Source of the DNA: Saccharina japonica
Taxonomy: Eukaryota > Sar > Phaeophyceae > Laminariales > Laminariaceae
Reading direction: 5' to 3'
DNA length: 64,000 nucleotides
Assembly (NCBI GenBank): GCA_008828725.1
Contig: MEHQ01003283.1
Coordinates: 170,001 to 234,000, forward strand
The translations under genes were made by a program, and so were the position numbers. Shown here piece after piece: positions 63,410 to 64,000 of the stretch; position 1 is the first letter of the stretch; every line of letters begins with the position of its first letter. Below the pieces are notes generated by a model. That model made no database searches, was not told where the DNA came from, and saw only the letters and a program-made list of their open reading frames with translations.

Positions 63410-64000
63410 CTGATCCAATAACGTATGACATGACACGAACACGCAATAATTATGAAGCAGTGGTACGAGCATACGCGAGTGTGGCAAGCAGAAGCATCTA
63501 TGTCCTCACATAAACATGACTTCGGAAACATTATTTCGCGCAACCCGACCAAACATTCCAATGCTATAGTCCTAAAACATACATATCAGTAAAATGATAA
63601 TAGTATCCGGTGGTTACTCGCGTGAGGAGCTCAACTGGTCAAACAATATTGAGGCAAAACGTGGTAGCCCGACCGTGGGATTGCTCATGCATGTGTTAGA
63701 TCGTCGTGCAAAGGCCTGATCTAATTACGACCAAAAGGGCACGGAAAGCCAAAATGTATGTATGAGGCAATGTTGTCAGCATATGTAGGAGGGGACGAGG
63801 GGCACACCCGTCGGTGACACATACAGCTGTTAGCTCGTAGCGCAAGGACCTGGTCGGCGCACGAACAACGTAGAAATGCACGGGAGGGAGACTTTATACA
63901 AAACCGTGAACCTAGAGAACGAGAGAGAGGAGAACTAGCCGACCATACATAAATATCAAAGCTGAGGTCGATGCACAATCCCATGTGGGTCAGATATCCG

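Larger units (their letters stand above)
60410..64000 (-). repeat. right arm of large inverted repeat (open at window edge)
   Basis: Reverse complement of 53535-57250. The last window bases, CAGATATCCG, mirror CGGATATCTG at 53535. It carries the partial paralogue described above, a poly-G run with Ns (62383-62442) and the paralogous tandem units at about 61.7-62.5 kb. Confidence 0.88.

Noticed and set aside
53535-64000. Inverted repeat as a simple assembly mirror artefact
   Set aside because: Exons differ by many mostly conservative substitutions and an in-frame codon deletion, so two real loci exist, although collapse of the near-identical outermost part cannot be excluded.

Overview
The window is nuclear DNA of a eukaryote whose genes are split into short exons by long, repeat-filled introns. 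All intron borders I could place are GT..AG, and one intron contains a short interstitial TTAGGG tract. Together with the protein families this suggests a protist or alga, perhaps a stramenopile such as a brown alga. That placement is inference. I see no bacterial operons, no CRISPR array, no rRNA and no intact tRNA.

Two multi-pass membrane transporter genes on the + strand carry almost all of the recognisable coding sequence. (1) A TauE/SafE-family anion exporter (sulfite/organosulfonate exporter superfamily) is assembled from seven exons between 6807 and 31906. Exon phases agree at every junction, giving 397 residues plus an N-terminus that I could not find. It has the two four-helix repeats of the family, separated by an unusually long Ser/Glu/Thr-rich linker. 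(2) A PNS1/CTL (choline-transporter-like, SLC44) gene is assembled from seven exons between 39745 and 57250, about 505 residues.

The 3' half of the PNS1-like gene is repeated on the minus strand from the right window edge to 60410. This gives two tail-to-tail paralogues in a large inverted repeat: arms 53535-57250 and 60410-64000, loop about 57.25-60.41 kb. The second gene is cut by the window edge. Its three visible exons keep frame, splice phase and stop, and differ by conservative changes and one in-frame codon deletion. The outermost ~0.5 kb of the repeat, which is intron, is almost identical between arms, whereas the exons are only about 87% alike. That pattern suggests recent gene conversion.

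The rest is mobile or repetitive DNA, mostly inside introns. It includes a 2.1 kb head-to-head palindrome of a zinc-knuckle (gag-like) ORF (9.68-11.9 kb); two dispersed MITE families; long-arm fold-back elements (24.3-29.3 and 19.4-20.2 kb); nested terminal-inverted-repeat elements; arrays of a 14-bp perfect palindrome ACTTCCATGGAAGT around a conserved core (25.7-27.3 and 35.0-36.2 kb); a 22-bp minisatellite (20.8-21.1 kb); and several degenerate tandem repeats. Poly-G tracts with Ns at 48.34 and 62.38 kb are assembly weak spots.

The region 31.9-39.7 kb between the two genes, and 1-6.8 kb upstream of the first recognised exon, hold repeats and a few unidentifiable ORFs.
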